Part shown: positions 6,441 to 7,697 of the stretch, piece after piece
How positions within the stretch are numbered: the first letter of the stretch is position 1
Layout of the letters: the number at the start of each line of letters is the position of its first letter
Assembly (NCBI GenBank): GCA_949127645.1
Contig: CASBQM010000479.1
Location: 1 to 7,697 of the forward strand
Reading direction: 5' to 3'
From: Synechococcales cyanobacterium PMM_0036
GTDB lineage: Bacteria; Cyanobacteriota; Cyanobacteriia; Elainellales; Elainellaceae
DNA length: 7,697 nucleotides
Notes under the pieces: generated by a model
What the model saw: the letters and a program-made list of their open reading frames with translations, nothing else
Databases searched by the model: none
Told to the model about the DNA's origin: nothing
Position numbers and translations under genes: made by a program

Positions 6441-7226
6441 ATGCCCGTTGTTACTTTGGCTCAATTGTTAGAGTCTGGTGTTCACTTTGGGCACCAAACT
6501 CGCCGATGGAACCCCAAGATGTCTCCCTACATCTACACATCCCGGAACGGGGTTCACATCATTGACTTGGTGCAGACTGCTCAGCTGATGGATGCAGCCT
6601 ATAACTACTTGCGCAAGGCTTCCGAGCAGGGCAAGCGTGTCCTGTTTGTCGGTACAAAGCGACAGGCGGCAGGCATCATTGCCCAAGAGGCGTTGCGCTG
6701 CGGTTCTTACTATGTTAACCAGCGCTGGTTGGGCGGTATGCTCACCAATTGGGTGACGATCAAAACGCGGGTCGATCGCCTCAAAGATTTGGAGCGTCGG
6801 CAGGAGACGGGCGCGCTGGATTTGCTGCCCAAGAAGGAAGCTGCTGTGCTGCGCCGTGAGCTAGAAAAGCTGCAAAAGTACCTGGGCGGTCTCAAAGGGA
6901 TGCGCAAGGTTCCCGATATCGTCGTGATTGTGGATCAGCGTAGAGAATACAACGCGGTGCAGGAATGCCAAAAGCTGAACGTGCCGATCGTTTCGCTGCT
7001 AGATACCAACTGCGATCCTGACACGGTAGATATTCCGATCCCAGCCAACGATGATGCGATTCGATCGATCAAGCTGATTGTCGGACGGCTGGCAGACGCG
7101 ATCTACGAAGGTCGTCATGGTCAGCTTGAAGCCGAGGAAGAGTTCGACGACTACGAAGTTGCCGACGAAGATTATGTCTTCGATGAAGCTGACTTCCCCC
7201 CTGACGAAGAAACGACAGACAAATAA
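6441..7226 (+). CDS. rpsB: 30S ribosomal protein S2
   Basis: Protein S2 of the small ribosomal subunit, which binds late in 30S assembly near the head-body junction and helps recruit S1 in bacteria that have it. The 261-residue protein shows the usual signatures: LLESGVHFGHQTRRWNPKM at about 9-27, NQRWLGGMLTN at 93-103, a lysine/arginine-rich coiled region at about 105-150, DIVVIVDQ.REYNAV at 159-173, DTNCDPD at 188-194 and IPANDDA at 200-206. It ends in a highly acidic tail (about 229-261, many Asp/Glu) that lengthens it relative to E. coli S2 (241 residues). The start at ATG 6441 is fixed by AGGAG at 6429-6433 and the family N-terminus MPVVTLAQLLESG; an in-frame ATG at 6411 would add ten atypical residues and overlaps the leader structure. 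Tandem stops TAA TAA end the gene. tsf follows after 135 nt. Confidence 0.97.
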   Translation: MPVVTLAQLLESGVHFGHQTRRWNPKMSPYIYTSRNGVHIIDLVQTAQLMDAAYNYLRKASEQGKRVLFVGTKRQAAGIIAQEALRCGSYYVNQRWLGGMLTNWVTIKTRVDRLKDLERRQETGALDLLPKKEAAVLRRELEKLQKYLGGLKGMRKVPDIVVIVDQRREYNAVQECQKLNVPIVSLLDTNCDPDTVDIPIPANDDAIRSIKLIVGRLADAIYEGRHGQLEAEEEFDDYEVADEDYVFDEADFPPDEETTDK

Positions 7227-7244
7227 TAAGGCGATCGAGTCTGA

Positions 7245-7282
7245 CGAGGGGTGAAATGCCTGATTGTGGGCTTCATCCCTCG
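7245..7282 (+). other. Strong hairpin in the rpsB-tsf spacer, without T-tract
   Basis: CGAGGGGTGAA (7245-7255) pairs with TTCATCCCTCG (7272-7282) over 11 positions with a single G-U wobble. GCC (7258-7260) pairs with GGC (7269-7271) inside it, leaving an 8-nt loop. The following bases (CTGTTGAT) are not a T-run, so a classic intrinsic terminator is unlikely. More plausible roles are partial attenuation, RNA processing, or protection of the rpsB message end, which would let rpsB and tsf be expressed at different levels. Confidence 0.7.
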
Positions 7283-7307
7283 CTGTTGATCCATATCCCT
7301 ATATCCT

Positions 7308-7337
7308 AGATTCAGACCTCAAAGATTCAGACCTCAA
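7308..7337. repeat. Perfect 15-bp tandem duplication before tsf
   Basis: AGATTCAGACCTCAA occurs twice back to back (7308-7322 and 7323-7337), followed by ACCTAGA. It lies in the untranslated spacer, 24 nt before the tsf ATG. It has the same unit length as the two coding repeats in this window. Confidence 0.92.
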
Positions 7338-7361
7338 ACCTAGAGACACAGGACTAAAGCA

Positions 7362-7697
7362 ATGGCGGAGATATCGGCAAAGCTTGTGAAGGAGTTGCGC
7401 GATAAGACTGGCGCAGGAATGATGGATTGTAAGAAAGCCCTTGCAGAATCCGACAGCGACGTAGAAAAAGCAATGGAATGGCTACGTCAGAAGGGCATCA
7501 CTTCGGCAGGCAAAAAAGCCGGAAAAGTGACGGCTGAAGGCTTAGTAGGCAGCTATATCCATACAGGAGGACGGGTTGGTGTATTGGTGGAAATCAATTG
7601 CCAGACTGACTTTGTTGCCCGCAACGAGGCTTTTCAAGTCTTGGTAAGAGACATTGCGATGCAGATTGCCGCCTGTCCCAACGTGGAATATGTCAGA
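7362..7697 (+). CDS. tsf: Elongation factor Ts, N-terminal part (3' truncated by window)
   Basis: EF-Ts is the nucleotide exchange factor that releases GDP from EF-Tu in the cytoplasm. The visible 112 codons (exactly to the window end, no stop) begin MAEISAKLVKELRDKTGAGMM. This is the N-terminal UBA-like domain (about 1-45) that docks on EF-Tu, with the conserved KTGAGMMDCKKAL at 15-27. The core follows with VEINCQTDFVARNE at about 76-89; Asp83 and Phe84 correspond to the E. coli Asp80/Phe81 pair that disturbs the magnesium site of EF-Tu. AGGA at 7350-7353, eight bases before ATG 7362, is a modest ribosome site. It lies directly downstream of rpsB in the order usual for bacteria. The rest of the protein lies outside the window, so length and any cyanobacterium- or plastid-type extensions cannot be judged. 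Confidence 0.96.
   Translation, partial: MAEISAKLVKELRDKTGAGMMDCKKALAESDSDVEKAMEWLRQKGITSAGKKAGKVTAEGLVGSYIHTGGRVGVLVEINCQTDFVARNEAFQVLVRDIAMQIAACPNVEYVR

Noticed and set aside
7245..7282. Intrinsic terminator after rpsB
   Set aside because: The stem is strong but no T-tract follows, and tsf lies downstream in the usual co-transcribed order.

Overview
The window looks like chromosomal DNA from a cyanobacterium. The evidence is at least seven exact copies of the HIP1 octamer GCGATCGC (at 306, 1983, 2985, 4022, 4524, 5268 and 6259, about one per 1.1 kb), many near-copies, moderate GC content and protein sequences that read as cyanobacterial. The rpsB-tsf pair, proB and a long GTP cyclohydrolase II homologue suit a filamentous or Leptolyngbya-like genome, but I cannot place the genus.

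Layout. 1-1211 (+) is the 3' part of a P1B-2 (Zn/Cd/Pb) P-type ATPase cut by the window edge. 1212-1355 is a spacer with four 16-bp tandem repeats. 1356-3362 (+) is an FAD-dependent oxidoreductase with an N-terminal membrane or signal segment. 3482-4843 (+) is a GTP cyclohydrolase II-type protein of the long, two-domain (URC1-like) kind, with an N-terminal run of 15-bp/5-residue repeats. 4873-5976 (-) is proB, convergent with the cyclohydrolase gene (29-bp gap). 5977-6440 is a long divergent spacer with a 42-nt palindrome, a candidate promoter and a structured leader. 6441-7226 (+) is rpsB, and 7362-7697 (+) is the 5' part of tsf, which runs off the window.

How the genes relate. rpsB and tsf form the classic ribosomal protein S2 / EF-Ts translation unit, with a 135-nt spacer holding a strong hairpin. 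ProB catalyses the first step of proline synthesis. The ATPase exports divalent metals. The flavoprotein is not assigned to a substrate. The three upstream plus-strand genes are separated by gaps of more than 100 bp and need not form an operon. No mobile element, CRISPR array, tRNA or obvious new multi-gene system is visible.

The most unusual aspect is structural. Short tandem duplications of 15-16 bp occur at four separate places: two in frame inside genes, giving pentapeptide-type repeats, and two in spacers. There are also two candidate RNA-structure regions on either side of the rpsB promoter.
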